DNA of 64,000 bases from Dioscorea cayenensis subsp. rotundata (Eukaryota > Streptophyta > Magnoliopsida > Dioscoreales > Dioscoreaceae): NCBI RefSeq assembly GCF_009730915.1, contig NC_052475.1:31929016-31993015 (forward strand). Reading direction: 5' to 3'. Position numbers and translations under genes: made by a program. A model generated the notes under the pieces. It saw nothing but the letters and a program-made list of their open reading frames with translations, did not search any database and was not told where the DNA came from. This document shows, one piece after another, positions 49,323 through 62,559 of the stretch. How positions within the stretch are numbered: position 1 is the first letter of the stretch; every line of letters begins with the position of its first letter.

Positions 49323-52300
49323 TCAGCTAATAATCATCTTATTGAGGAAAGAAGCTTGCTCAGGAAAATATTCCATCAATTCATCCTTGGTAACCCAGAC
49401 ATGATCTTCACATTTCCTGATGTTGTATTTGCTAGTGCCAATAACTTGTGATTTGAAAAAGAAACGCTGAAAAATTTTGCAGAGAAAAGAGTCAGGGAAA
49501 AAGAAAATAGTTAGTTCCAAAGTCAGATTTCAAAATAAATAGAAGGGTAGAAGAAGTTCTCAAATAAAATCATACTCTGTAGCTCCTAATTTACAAAATG
49601 AACTTGTTTGGAAAAAATACTAATCTGTTCAGTTGTTGGGATCACCATTTACAGCCAACAGAAACTTCTTGGCCAGGCACTAGGAAGCTTGGTACCATTT
49701 ATGTTCATTAAATAGGTATATACTAATGGAAAAGGAATGGGAACCAAGGTAAGTTCCTCCTGCTAAAGAAATCACCCACGTTAACAAGCAATATTTCTTG
49801 TTGTTCCTAAGGAAAACTTCAATTCACTAAAGTAGAACCACATCTGTTCAAACTATACTGTTAAAATCGACATGCCAAGTATATTTTAGAATTTCCTAAA
49901 ACCTGATAGGAAAGTTAGTCGAGAGTATTGAACCACAAAAAAAAAAAAAGAGACCCATGACTAAGTGCGGCGCAGTGAGAAGCATGTAACCAACTTAAGT
50001 TGGAAAATGATCAATCTCACCACAACTTGCAGAAGAAAAGAGGGAATGAATAGGTGGTTTGTAGAGCTAGTTCTACAAATATATGCACTGTATTGATATA
50101 GATGGAACCTGGAATATCACATATCATGGTGTGCTATACTATGTTTGGATTGAAAGCCAGCGAGAGAAAATAAAGTAAACCGAGGGTTTTGGAGGATCAG
50201 AGTGAGTCATTCCCTCGTTTGGATAGATATTTTTAGTATAACGAAAGAGGTTAACTCTGACCCTCCAAAACCCCATTTGACGGGGAAGGGAGAACCTCCT
50301 AAAAATTTTAAAATATTTTAAAAGACCTTAATCCTTTTAATTTTTTAAATTAATTACATAATGTCACTTCATAAGTTTTTGCTTTCACTTTTTTCGATCT
50401 AATATTATTTTAATCAAGTATTCACATGACACCTATCGTATATCCTTGTTTTTATGTATTTCTTTTTTGCTTTAATGTTAATTTAATTATTTTATATTTT
50501 AGTAGACCTAATCAAGCATCAGTCCATTGTGATGATGTAAATAACAACATTTTTTTATCTTATACAAGACAATAATATATGATATATTTCCCAAAAAAAA
50601 ATAATAAATGGTGGTATTTGAGAATGGGCAAAATTAAAGTATAAAAATCAACATCAACATAATAATGATAATTGTAATAATTTCAATATTTATTAAAAAA
50701 TCTATTAAAAGTGTGAATTTATTTGAGATAGTTATAATGCATGTGTTTTAAGTAGAAATAAATAATTTTTTATTAATAATAAAGGTATAATTGGTAAATA
50801 ATATTATTATATATCATTTTCCTTTCCTTTCACTTCCTTAACCAAATAAGATTTATCAGAAAACTCTCTTTTCTTTTCTCTCAATAAAATTTGTCTATCC
50901 AAATAAAGATTGAACCCTTCCTTTCCTTTTCCTTACTTTCCCTCCCATTGCTTTCCTTTCTACTTTTGAATCCAAACACTATGTTATGGTGTAATGCATA
51001 CAGAAAAACAGTTCACAAACCAAGATGGGCATTGGCTTTAAATTGAAATTTCGTGTTGTATATCAATCCTTGAATTACAAAACAAATGAAACTAAATGGA
51101 ATTCAGGAAAGAAAACTCAAAACTGCTGGATGGCTAATTGTAAATAACCACTGGAATATCAAAACAAAAGAAGCATGCTAATTTACAGTTAAAAATACCT
51201 AAAAATGCATGCTTTAGTAGCATAAAGGACATGTCTAGAGTTGTCAATCGGCCATCATCATGCCCACCCCGACACGGTGCTATCTTATTAATGGATTTTC
51301 CTTTTATGTGCATAATTATTTTAATTTTTTTTTATTTTGGTAAACGCTCCCAAAATTTACCTATTTATTATTTAAAATTTTTACTTTTTTTTTTTGAGAT
51401 TTTTTGGAATTTTTATTTTTTTAAAAAAAATTAAAACTGAATGGGCCGCAGGCCGTGCTGTGCCAACCTCTGGGGTTGGTGGGTTATGCTGGCCTGGTAC
51501 AGTTAGAACACGGGCTAGACATGTCTATACCAACTACTGAACAGGTAAGGTCATTGCATCCTTATATTCAAGGACAACAAACCGTTAAAAAACAGTTGAA
51601 ATTGTGAAGATAATGAGTATGTCTTGAAGCCATAAAATTAATTAAGCACCTTAAAGGATGGAACGTCGGATGAGTCATCTGTTGGTCCCAAAGTCATGTG
51701 AGCAAAAGGAGCATTGCCAACAAAATAGGTATGTGAAAGCCCTCCAATTACAGATTCCAGTGCTGATTCTGCACACTAAATTTCAAGGATTTACAAAATG
51801 AACACGAATGTGAATCTGACATCCTTATTGAATAAATGATGCTTCAAACAACAACCTAAAGACCACATATAGGCAACTACTCCACCTTTAATAAATGGAA
51901 AAAGGCATATATTACCTTTCTTAAAGTCTCTTCATTATCATAAACTTTCTCAGGAAAGTGCCAAGTAGGTTTCGTGTCAGCTGCACCATATGGTCTACCA
52001 TAGAGTAGAAGATAAAGTCTTCTGTCCAATGCTCTTTGTAAGGACCTTGAGAATAAACGAATCAAACGATATGAGTGACTAAAGTTGCAGAACACATCAA
52101 AATCAGAACACATTCTGAAAAGCATGATTAAGGAAAATTCACAAGGATAATAACAAATAATTGTAAGACCCACCATTATTTTAGGAAGCTGCTTATTATT
52201 TTAAAAGTGAACACCACATTACATAAATCATAATAAACATAAACTGAAACTTTGATTTTATTTTTTGAAGCTAATCATCTCATCATAAAAGAAGAAGAAA

Positions 52301-53959
52301 ATGGGCATTGATCTTGTCAGACAAAACTATAGTAAATTATTTGGAAAGCATGCTTTTGTGTTCTTAAGAGATGAACTATCAACAGTCCTCTTAGGATTTT
52401 GTAGTCAATTAGACAAGTTGAAACACATCTAAAAGTTCAAATATGGTTTAATGTCTCAATTACAAAGATTCACAGACATATCTAGGTCAAACAAATTCAA
52501 GTTAATGATACTCCAAATGATTTTAGGCGTAAACATGTTGAAGAGCCGAGACATAGTCCAAGTATCACAAGTCTATCAAGCAAATGACACCATTGTCTGA
52601 GGTGCCAATACTAAATTAGATAACAATACAACAACAACACCAACAACAGGCCATTAGTCCCAACTATTTGGTTGGCTAACTAAATTAGATAACAATAAGG
52701 AGCCAAATTATATACAAACAACATTTACCTTGCAACCAAGAACAATAATTCAACGGGATATGGATGCTATATGTAAAGCATATTCCTTTTCAAAGGAAAC
52801 TTACGTGTGAAAATATCTATACATTTGTCATATCATGTTGCATTAAACAACATTCAAATAAACTCATGCACACAAACATACTTGCGATCATTTGTCTTGT
52901 CAGCTTCAGTGATTCTAGGAGCTGGGACATAATCTATTTGGTAATCACCCTTTCCCCTGGCCAAAATCAAACCAACATGAATATTCAAGAAAAAAATTAT
53001 CTATAGGCAATGACAATCATACATAGGAAAAACAAGTTTTTATCTGAGATTCTTTATGATAAAATAGTAACATATTATACTGATGTCCCACACAACCTAC
53101 TCCTTGCTGTGAGTGCCCATATGCAATTCTTACTTTTGTGCTCTTTCATGATGTTAACATCTGAGAAATGAAATGTGAGCAGGATTGGAAAAAAACTTAC
53201 AGAAAATCTCACATGGAGTGGACAGTGGCTGAAATCCTTAAACTAAACTTACATAAAGAATTAATGTGAGTTTTGTACACATTAGATAAATATCCCAAAG
53301 CATATAAAGCAACCTATATCCCCTGTCAATTTCATCAATGAATCAAGGCAGTGAATTTGAATAATTCCAAGGACTCAGACAATGAGAAAAAACAAATGAA
53401 GAAAGTTACAGGTTTAAAGCAGTTCAACGAGTTCTGGTATTGCAGGTAACAAGACATATACAAAGGACTATCTCCTAAAAACGCCTGTCAAGCTCATGGT
53501 TGACACTAAAAGGAACCGAGACAAAAAATGGTGAACACTAGAAATGCCCAACAACAGCAACAAAAGATAATGAAATTACAAAGCAACAAAAAATCCAAGA
53601 AAAGAGAGCAATGCGGATGAAATCAAAAGCTAACCTCGCATCAGCCTTAGCCAAAACATCATCGGGATATTTCCTCCGGTATTGCTGCCCCCACCGGAAC
53701 CTACAACAAGAAAAATCCAAAATTTCCATCTCGAAACAGGAAAAAAAAAACCACTCTTTGGATCCAAAAACTAAAACAAAAGGAGATTTTACGAGAATTC
53801 TTGGAAGGCATAGACAACTGGGTCGATCTTAGGGATGACGACGGGAAGCCGCTCGAAGAGAACGGCGGCGACTATGTTCTCCGTCTCCGAGGAGCAGAAT
53901 CCCCTATCGAATCGAAGCGATCGGAGCCAAGGCCCCGCCCTCGCCACCGATCTCAGCAT
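49323..53959 (-). CDS. MRPL46: Mitochondrial large ribosomal subunit protein mL46
   Basis: Six coding exons: 53793-53959, 53635-53700, 52882-52956, 51916-52045, 51650-51775 and 49323-49466, with GT-AG junctions, giving 235 aa. The start was set at MLRSVARAGPWLRSLRF because this is an Arg-rich, acid-free presequence of mitochondrial type. An upstream in-frame Met (54064) would precede it with charged sequence unlike a presequence. Family blocks follow: VLFERLPVVIPKIDPVVYAF, FRWGQQYRRKYPDDVL, KGDYQIDYVPAPRITEADK, RALDRRLYLLLYGRP, TWHFPEKVYDNEETLR, NAPFAHMTLGP, FFFKSQVI, WVTKDELMEYFPE. The C-terminal half is a Nudix-like fold without an obvious catalytic Nudix box, as expected for a structural ribosomal protein. 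Intron 3 carries an Au-type SINE scrap and intron 5 two DNA transposons. Confidence 0.95.
50139..50982. mobile_element. Probable MITE in mL46 intron 5
   Basis: The ends tatgtttggattgaaag and cttttgaatccaaacacta are imperfect inverted repeats of the Tourist/hAT-like GTTTGGAT type. The subterminal parts are also complementary in character (cctccaaaacc, ttcctttcctttt). The target duplication could not be fixed. No coding capacity. Confidence 0.55.
51236..51517. mobile_element. Small hAT-like element in mL46 intron 5
   Basis: The element begins tagagttgtcaatcggcc, similar to the start of the hAT at 33939, and ends acacgggcta. A perfect 8-base target duplication gacatgtc flanks it (51228-51235 and 51518-51525). 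The ends are GC-rich and the middle AT-rich, as in the two other hAT copies. Confidence 0.75.
52629..52678 (-). mobile_element. Au-type SINE 3' scrap in mL46 intron 3
   Basis: The 50-base insert read on the minus strand is tagccaaccaaatagttggg, then a (TTG)n tail, the hallmark of Au-type SINE 3' ends. It is flanked by a perfect 19-base direct repeat actaaattagataacaata (52610-52628 and 52679-52697). It is strongly 5'-truncated. Confidence 0.8.
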
Positions 53960-55585
53960 CTCCAAAACCCTATGTCGCCTTCTTCCCCTCTTTTCACAAC
54001 GGTTTTCTGGAAAAACCCTTGTTAAACCCGGGAAATTTGCAAAGACCCCCTCCATTTTAGTCAAATTTTAAACCATAAACTTGACAAGATTTTCATTTCC
54101 AAACCCACAAATGGGATACTAACCACCAAATATATGCATAAACTCCGCATATAATAAGAGAAAAGCTAAAAAAAAAAATTACAAAATGTCAAGTTTAACG
54201 ACTATGATTGATTACAAGAATTATTACAATTACATAGAATTATTAGATAATCCACTGAATTTTCACCTCAACAGTGAGTGGCCAAGTGCAAAATCAAACC
54301 CTATAAGCTACATATATTATAGAATATTATTTATTTACTGTCATTAGGCCAATACTATATTGTAGAGAGTTATGTTTATTCGTATACTGGGTGCGAATAT
54401 AGATCTCTTTGTGAGAAGAGTCATAGTCTTCACCCCTGATTGCATGATATGGGAATTTATCATTATAAAATTACAGCTTTTAATCTATCATTTTGGGAAG
54501 ACACATATAACAGCTCTTAATTGGCATATATGTTAATTTACTCTATATAGTAACTCCATATAGAGGTAGTTAAAATATTGTTACGGATGTATTTCCATAT
54601 TTGCACGTCTTTTTAATTGTGCAGTCTTTGTGTAAAAAAAAAATTAACACACACACGGTCATCTAACATATAAAAATGGCAAAGAGGGAAATGAGCTTAG
54701 TCAACTTCATTTTTGGATGCGTTTAAATAGCTCAATAAATCAAAGCTTCACCAATGGTGGACATAAACACCTCCAATTTGTTTCTATTTGAGTTTGAGAA
54801 TCTAAATAATTAGAAAAAGAACATGTGATCAATCATGGTGAATATCAAGAAAAGCAGAGTTAAAATAATTATTGAAAATATGATTGTATCATTCCCAATG
54901 TTCTAAAAAAATAGCTTTAATGAGAATTTTCAAGTATACTCATAAAAGAATTTAGTTCTTTAAAATAATCAAACATCAACCAGACATGAGATGCTTAGCA
55001 AGCTAGCAAGCTACCGAATATATATATTAAAACAGTCCCATATTCTAAAGGTGAAAGAGGATTGGGGCAATCATTATGCATTTCATTTTAACTTTGGTTG
55101 CTTTATGCAATATACTTTGAAAATCTTCTGCATTCTTTATCTTGGAAAAAGATAAGCATGACTTTTTGACATTATCTTGTTCAAAACTTTTTCATCTTGA
55201 TAAAAAAATTCTCAGCAATATTTTCAGTTTAGGCAACTTTATTTAAATTTTTGGGTTGTAAAGTAGGTCGGCCACCGGAGAATACATTAATTGTAGCTTG
55301 TTGTGTTTTTGTATATTGGTCCAAAAATTGTCCAAAAAGTCTTCAAAGTTCCTTTAAATCTGTCAAAGATAATTCTAAGTGGTCATTAACTAACCCACTT
55401 CCTTATGAATTATGATGGCATCCATTTTTAGTGTACGTATATACACACACACCTCATAGTTCAGTTTTTGTGTTTATTCTCAAAGCTCTATAACTCTGTA
55501 CTATTGCTTTGAGTTATACCTATTTTTTTTATTATTTAATAAATTATGATTTATCTATTTTATCAAAATAATAATAATAATTATT
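53960..55585. other. mL46 promoter side and intergenic spacer
   Basis: The first ~100 bases are the GC-richer mL46 5' UTR. The rest is AT-rich sequence with no gene recognised. Confidence 0.5.
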
Positions 55586-55587
55586 AG

Positions 55588-56716
55588 TGCAACCGCACTA
55601 TTTATTGGCATGATTTGACACCTAGACCAAGTGACGTGGCAACTAAAGTAACAAAGCATAATTGATGATATGACAAGTATTGTGACATGGCAAGGAGGCT
55701 TGGAGTGCAAGACAAACATCTTGAAGATCTTGGTGGAGCTATTTTTAGTAAGTCTCTAACATGGAGGATATTATCTTAAAGATCTTGGTGGAATTATTCT
55801 TGGAAACATGAAGACAAGATTATATCAAGACCATACTTAGAGAGATATGATTGAAGACTAAATATGGTGGAGCTTAATTAAAGAAAGATTTATTCATGGT
55901 ATGAATGAAGACTAATTGAATATATGATTTGAAGAATCCTTGATGAAGATTGATTGAAGTCCATTAACGGCAAGATTTGAGGACCAAACTTGGGTGAATT
56001 GAAAATCAAGTTTAGAGAATCTTTGAAGACCAAACTTGGAAGATTGAAGACTAAGTTTGGCAAGTTTCATGAAAACGCACAAGGACGTGCGCCCCTTGCG
56101 AGGGGACTGCGTGATGAGGAACTGAGGAGGTAGGCTAGTTGCCGGCAGTCGGGATCGGGAGATTTGGCTGCATCGACTCGGACTAAGCATGACCAGGAGG
56201 TTGATGGGTCTTGAGGTCGTCCGCAACGTAACCAGAACTCAGTCAAGTCAACAGTCAGGGCCATGTTGCAACTTATGTTACAACAGAAGTTACAACAACT
56301 AATTTCGGAAGGTTTTTAAATTAGTAGCCGCGAAGATTCTAAAATAGGTATGTGCTATATTTGGGACGTTGAGGCGTCTATATAAGCTACCTTGCTCGTA
56401 GATTGTAAGTGTGACTCTTGAGTGACTCTTGGAGCAGAGTGTGTGAGCACCAGACAATCTAAAGAGGGTAGTGACCTTTATTGTTGAGAGTGTGAGTGAC
56501 AAGTGTTTGTATTCATCTATTTTTACCTCTTTTAGTGGGTTGTTTATCTCCGGGCTTGACCCCCCAGATGTAGGCGAGTGGACGCCGAACTGGGTTACCA
56601 ACGTTGTGTGTCTCTTTGTGTTTGTTTGTGTGCTCTTTCTTTATTGGTTTGTGTGATACTTCTATGAGTGCTTAAGTGTTATCTAATACCCAAAAACCAC
56701 ACCGGAGGAACTAACA
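55588..56716 (+). mobile_element. LTR-like retroelement fossil (probable solo LTR)
   Basis: A long non-coding block with a promoter-like middle (gcgtctatataagctacc near 56370) and a 3' part of typical plant LTR text (tctccgggcttgacccccca, gccgaactgggttacc, tttattggtttgtgtgat). It ends near ggaggaactaaca in an AAT-rich target. The left part recurs at 36.86-37.13 kb. No internal domain follows. The borders are approximate and the family was not settled. The ORFs within it are not genes. Confidence 0.65.
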
Positions 56717-58066
56717 ATAATAATAATAATTAATTTGAGTATTTTTAATTATTCCCTCAACTATCAACTTAAGTAGGTTTTAGAGGTTTTAGAAAAATAA
56801 TTTCCGACTATTAGTAAAAACCACTAGAGTGAATTTCATTTGTGTCAAGTTTTTAAGTTATAGATAATATTAGAAGAAATTGAGTTCCAATGAGAAAAAT
56901 ATTTAGTTAATAGAAAAGTATTCATTTAGTAAATATTTAGCAACAAAAAGTCTTTTATTATTTATTTTCAAAGTTTTATAAGTAAAAGTGGTATTATTTC
57001 CCATTACTTTCACAATCAATTTAATTCGAATATATATATAAAATTCTAGATCATTAGTTTTGTTTTTACCGTCTATATAATGTGGAAGAGGTTTTTTTTA
57101 AACAAAATTAAACATAGGCAAGCCATTGTTAGGATTCAAAACATGTTAAGAATAAATAAATGTAATACAAATTATGTATTATTTGTTTAATTATTTTTTT
57201 AGAAAACAACAATAATCATTGATAAACCACATAAATCAAAATAAAAAGAGAAAATACAATAAAAGACAAACAAATGTTATAGAGTTACACGAGAGGAAAA
57301 TTATACAATAAAATATCCATTAATAGTGGAGAGAATAGAAGAACTCTAACATAAAGCAGTGACATCTTGGAAGCATGTTAAGCATAACTTTCTACTAGAA
57401 TGTCCTAGCTCAAAACTATGACAACAAGATTAGCATGAACCTTGATAGGTCTCAAGCTCCCTTAGATAAGGCCGGTTTAAGAGTAAGGGCAATGAAACAA
57501 TTATTTTAGGCTTTAAATATTTTTAGGCCTCATTTTTTAATTTTTTAATAATAATTTTAAAAACTTAAAATTTTAAAATACTCTAAATAATTATTGTAAT
57601 ATAATATTTTTTAATTAAATATTTAGTTATAATCTTAACTAACTTTTAAAATTTAAAATTATATATTAAATATTTTTATTTTGATGCTTCTATATTTTCT
57701 CTAACTAACTCTTCAAATTCTCTGATCTTTGTAATTATTTTTTCATTTGTTTTTCTAAAATTAACATTATATTTTTTTATATAAATGTGGATAAATCAAG
57801 TAAACAATTCCACACTAATTTTTTTTAAAAATAAAATAAATAAATCACGAATGCACACTAATTTTTTATTTAATAAAAGAGGACAAATATCACTTAAAAA
57901 TTAGTTTCTATTCTTTACAAATACTGCTATCTTTTTTTATGAATGATCACACTCTTCGAATTCTCCCACCTCCCTTTCCTTCTGAGCTCTCAATATATAT
58001 ATATATATATATATATATGAAGCAGGAGCAATGCTAAGTTCATTAGAGGGAGAGAGAGAGAGAGAT
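56717..58066. other. Spacer and subtilase promoter side
   Basis: AT-rich. 57190-57470 (gataaaccacataaatcaaa, ctttctactagaatgtcc) may be another repeat end. A (TA)n run at 57992-58018 lies about 50 bases before the subtilase start, and a (GA)n run at 58050-58065 is in its 5' UTR. Confidence 0.45.
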
Positions 58067-61000
58067 ATGGAGCAAAAGAATACTTTCCTCACCCTGTTAA
58101 TGCTACTTCTCTTTTCTTTTCTCCAAACTCCAGGCTTTGCAGCCACAAAAGCAAGCAGAAAGGTTCAATCTTTTCTTCTTATTAGTCTTTTATATTTCTA
58201 ACTAAATCAAAGCTCTCATCTTTCTCTTCCTTTTTGTTTAATTCCTTTGTTTGTATCTAGTCTTCTTATGTTGTTTATCTCGGTGCTCACTCCCCCAACA
58301 CAATGGATGATGAGGCTGTTCTGGTTTCTCACCATCGACTCTTGACTTCAATCTTGAAAAGGTAGCTTCTTTCCTTTTTCTTCTACCAATGCCGTGAATT
58401 TTCTTCACTTTTGTTCATGTTGTAGCAAGGACAAGGCAAAAGATGCAATCTTTTACTCTTATACAAAGCATATCAATGGGTTTGCTGCAAATTTGGATGA
58501 AAATGAAGCAAATGAGATCTTGAGTATGTGTTCAAGGAGAAGTTCATCCAATTCGTTTTAATTTGTTTTGAAATTATTGATAAAAAAATGTGTTTGTTTT
58601 TCATTCATTAGAGCATCCAAGTGTTGTATCAGTGTTCCCGAATAGAGGTCACAAGCTTCATACTACTCGTTCTTGGGAATTTCTTGGTCTTGAGAAGGAT
58701 GGCAGAGTTATGGCAGAATCATTGTGGTCGAAGACCAAGTTCGGTGAGGATACGATCATTGGAAACCTTGACACTGGTAATCATCTAACAATTCTATGCA
58801 TTTTTACTTTTTAACCATGACAATTGACATTTGTATGTTTGTAAGTTTATTTTGTCTTGCAAGAACATCATCTAGAAATCCACAATGTCTGCATCTCTCC
58901 TTAAAATTTCCTCCTTACACATTGACTACTGACCAAGCAATTTTCAATATATTCATGCCATGTACTTATCTTTTGGCAATTCATGTCAGTAAATTTTTTC
59001 TGAAACTTTCCTTCTCTATGCATGTTTGTGTGTGTGTGTGTGTGTTTCCAGGAGTGTGGCCAGAATCTGAAAGCTTTAAGGATGAGGGCATTGGTCCTGT
59101 TCCATCAAAGTGGAAGGGAATCTGTCAGAATGATAAGGATAAGAGATTTACATGTAACAGGTCTGTTGTGTATGTTCCCTTTATAATATTTTGCTGCTAA
59201 AAGCCCATCATAGTAATCTAATGATTCTAAGCATTCAATTTATTTATCTTTTCCATCATATTTCTGAATCATATCATGCTTATATTTAACAAACATACAA
59301 CATAAATCCTCAATTATGCTTTGAAAGGGAGTTGAACTTTGACCTGCCCATTTCCTCATGGGAGTTAAAAGACACTACCACTCTCTCCCCCAACAGTGTT
59401 GTTCTTCATACTGTTTATACACTGTTCACCAGAGATTCATATAATATTCTCATACTGTATATATACTATACATCCGGGTTCAAGATCTTGCTTTAGATCT
59501 GTTTATATTCATAAAAAGGACGCTTTGTCGTCTATTATTCAAAAAAAGACACTACCACTCACATATGAATGTCAATTAAATACGAGAGTGGTCCTGTGAC
59601 TAAGTTTTTTTGTTATATCAAGAATAAAGTTTTATCAGCTTTTCTTATAATGCTCAGAGAATATCTATGCATCCCATTTGCAGTCCCCACAGTTATCCAA
59701 ACTTGAATATTCCCCACTTTTATCTCAACTCTGACCTCCAAAAGAGAATCCAATTCCTCTTTGAACTTTATTTCTGCTAATTTGAAAAGGTGTTCATCTC
59801 TCGGGAAACTAGAGTATTTGTTTAGAGATCCAAGAAGAAATAAATCTCCATTAATGGCCAGCATTGACAACCTCACAATAAACTAGTCATGTTCATATGT
59901 CAATTAATGGCCACTCTTCCACAGTGCTTTACTCCTAATCACTCTTCTTGGAATTACCAAATAATCTCCATTATTGAATGGCCACTGTTCCTAATAAACT
60001 AGTGCATGATATGAAACCACAGAGTTCATTAGCTTTTATCATTCTTTATCTTTTTCACAGTTGAGAACAGTCATCTTTCTCCACTATGCGAAATTTATTC
60101 ATTTGCATTAAAAATTATCCATCCACATTTGGATTGATTCAAAATTTAAATTAATTTGCTGTACTTCTTTTTTCTTAATAAATGTAGTTTATCTATTTTG
60201 TTTTTTAAAAAATAAATTAAATTACTGTTGCTCATGCAATTAGCTCAAACTCTGACAGTAAGTTAACTGAAATAACTGTCATTGAACTTTAACTATTACT
60301 TCTTGCAAAATCTGAATGATATGATGAAAATCTTACGGTATAGAGTGCTCTGATGAGCAGGAAGCTGATCGGAGCTAGGTATTTCAACAAGGGATACAGG
60401 GAAGTGGTCGGTAACCAGAGATCAATCTCTGACAGCCCCCGGGACACCGAAGGGCATGGCACACACACCTTGTCTACTGCTGGTGGCAGTTTTGTTGCCA
60501 ACGCAAGCATCTTTGGCTACGGTACTGGCACCACCAAAGGCGGCTCACCACGAGCCCGTGTCGCAGCCTATAAAGTGTGTTGGCCACCTTTCCATGGGGG
60601 CGAATGCTTTGATGCTGATATTCTTGCTGCATTTGACATGGCAATTCATGACGGTGTTGATGCGCTCTCACTTTCCCTTGGAGGTTATGCAACAGATTAT
60701 TTCAATGATGGCCTTGCAATCGGGTCATTTCATGCAATTCAGAAGGGGATTTCTGTAATTTGTTCAGCTGGAAACTCTGGCCCGACACCGGCCTCAGTGT
60801 CAAACACAGCCCCTTGGATCCTCACTGTCGGAGCAAGCACCATGGATAGAGAATTTCCTGCTTATGTTTCATTCAGTGACAATCAAATCAAAGTTAATTA
60901 GTTCATATATTTTCAATCTTTTATACTTAATTTACACTGTCAATTTGTCGAGCATTTATAATAACAATCTTGTTGCGTTGCTGGTGATCAGGGACAAAGT

Positions 61001-62559
61001 CTTTCTTCACTGGGTCTTACACACGAACAATATGCCATGATCAGCTCAATAGAAGCAAAGGCAGCAAATTCATCGGCTCATGACGCGTATGCTTGTTTCA
61101 AACTGAATTTCCTACATGTCTAATGCAGTTAGTTTTATGGTTATTCACCCTTTTGAGCTTTCTTCAATGAAATGCAGGCAATTATGCTACTTGAATTCTC
61201 TAGACCCTGAGAAAGTGAAAGGCAAGATAGTTGTTTGTCTCCGTGGAATCAATCCCAGAGTGGAGAAAGGTGAAGCAGTTCATCTCGCAGGTGGCGCCGG
61301 CATGGTCCTTGCAAATGATAAAAGCGCTGGAGATGAGATCATCGCCGATGCTCATGTCCTCCCTGCCACCCACATTTCCTACTCTGATGGTGTTTACTTA
61401 TTCACCTACCTCAATTCAACCAAGTATGTACATATATCAGAGATATACATATAATAGCCCCACACCGGTTAATTAAGCATTTTGTTCATGTGTTTGATGC
61501 TTTGAAGGTCACCCTTGGGATATATTACACTACCTAAAACAAAGATCGACACGAGTCCAGCTCCTGTCATGGCTGCATTCTCGTCCCAAGGACCAAACAG
61601 TGTCAACCCGGAGATCCTCAAGGTTGATAATGAGTGTGAATTAATAGTTAATCTTTAAATGCCAATTATTAATTTGTCTGATGATGAATTGTTCATCATT
61701 TCTTAATGTGATGCAGCCTGATATCACTGCACCAGGAGTCAGCATCCTTGCTGCCTATAGTACGGCATCAAGTCCGACCGGGCTCAGTTTTGATGCTCGC
61801 CGGACTCCTTTCAATGTCGAATCAGGCACTTCCATGTCTTGCCCTCATATATCCGGTGTTGTCGGGCTACTCACAACTCTTCACCCTACATGGAGCCCAG
61901 CTATGATCAAGTCAGCAATCATGACAACCGGTAATACATTTTCTTCTACATATCGAGCACATTTCGATCTTATGATCTACTAACTAACTTCATTACTAAT
62001 TTTTTTCGCAGCTAGAATTCGGGACAACAAGGAGAAGGTAATCAAGAACTCATCAATGTATGATGCCACTCCATTCAATTATGGTGCAGGACATGTGATG
62101 CCTAACCATGCAATGGATCCTGGTTTGGTTTATGATATCACTCCTAGTGACTACTTGGACTTCTTGTGTGCACTTGGCTATAACTCAACAAGAATGAGAG
62201 CATTCAGCAATGAGTCACATTCATGTCCTTTGAAGCCAATGGAGCTTGAGAATTTGAACTATCCATCCATTTCCATCCCTAATCTCTTTGGTTCGAAGAC
62301 GGTAACCCGAACGGTGACAAATGTAGGGGCCACCGGGCAAGTACATTGCCTTCGTCTACGCTCCGAGAGGTGTATCAGTGACGGTAAAACCTGCAGTCCT
62401 TGATTTCGAAAAAAATTCGGTGAGCTGAAGAAGTTTAAGGTTACAATGAAAGTCATCCAAGAAGAAGTTCAATATGATACTTATGTGTTTGGAAGGCTTA
62501 TATGGTCTGATGACAAGCATCATGTAAGGAGTCCTTTGGTGGTAAAGGCCAAATATTGA
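58067..62559 (+). CDS. SBT5: Subtilisin-like protease, SBT5 type, with indels in the last exon
   Basis: Exons: 58067-58162, 58261-58361, 58426-58523, 58612-58776, 59052-59160, 60361-60892, 60992-61086, 61178-61423, 61508-61622, 61717-61930 and 62012 onward, all GT-AG. A signal peptide (residues 1 to ~26, [14 protein letters not shown]) is followed by the I9 propeptide ([10 protein letters not shown] to NRGHKLHTT). The S8 catalytic residues are Asp152 (NLDTGVWPES), His222 (EGHGTHT), the oxyanion Asn (SAGNSGP) and Ser558 (GTSMSCPH). A PA insert ([12 protein letters not shown]) and an Fn3-like C-terminal domain complete the family plan, so it is a secreted cell-wall protease. In the last exon the frame shifts by one near 62336-62341 and back near 62412-62419. 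As written, translation stops at 62403 (720 aa); the family's usual end, [10 protein letters not shown], stops at 62559. Pseudogene or assembly error are both possible. Intron 5 holds a SINE. Confidence 0.85.
59384..59543 (+). mobile_element. 5'-truncated SINE in subtilase intron 5
   Basis: The text gttcaagatcttgctttaga, tctgtttatattcataaaaa matches the body end of the SINEs at 214 and 7951. The tRNA-like head is missing. A perfect 17-base target duplication aaaagacactaccactc lies at 59367-59383 and 59544-59560. Confidence 0.88.

Noticed and set aside
53960-54064. Longer mL46 start (35 extra residues, Met at 54064)
   Set aside because: The extension is rich in charged residues (CEKRGRRRHR) before a good presequence at MLRSVARAGP; it is more likely 5' UTR.
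55912-56656. ORFs of 60-104 aa on both strands
   Set aside because: They fall in the LTR-like fossil and show no recognised protein domain.
58796-59200. 134-aa ORF
   Set aside because: It is intron 4 read through into exon 5 of the subtilase.
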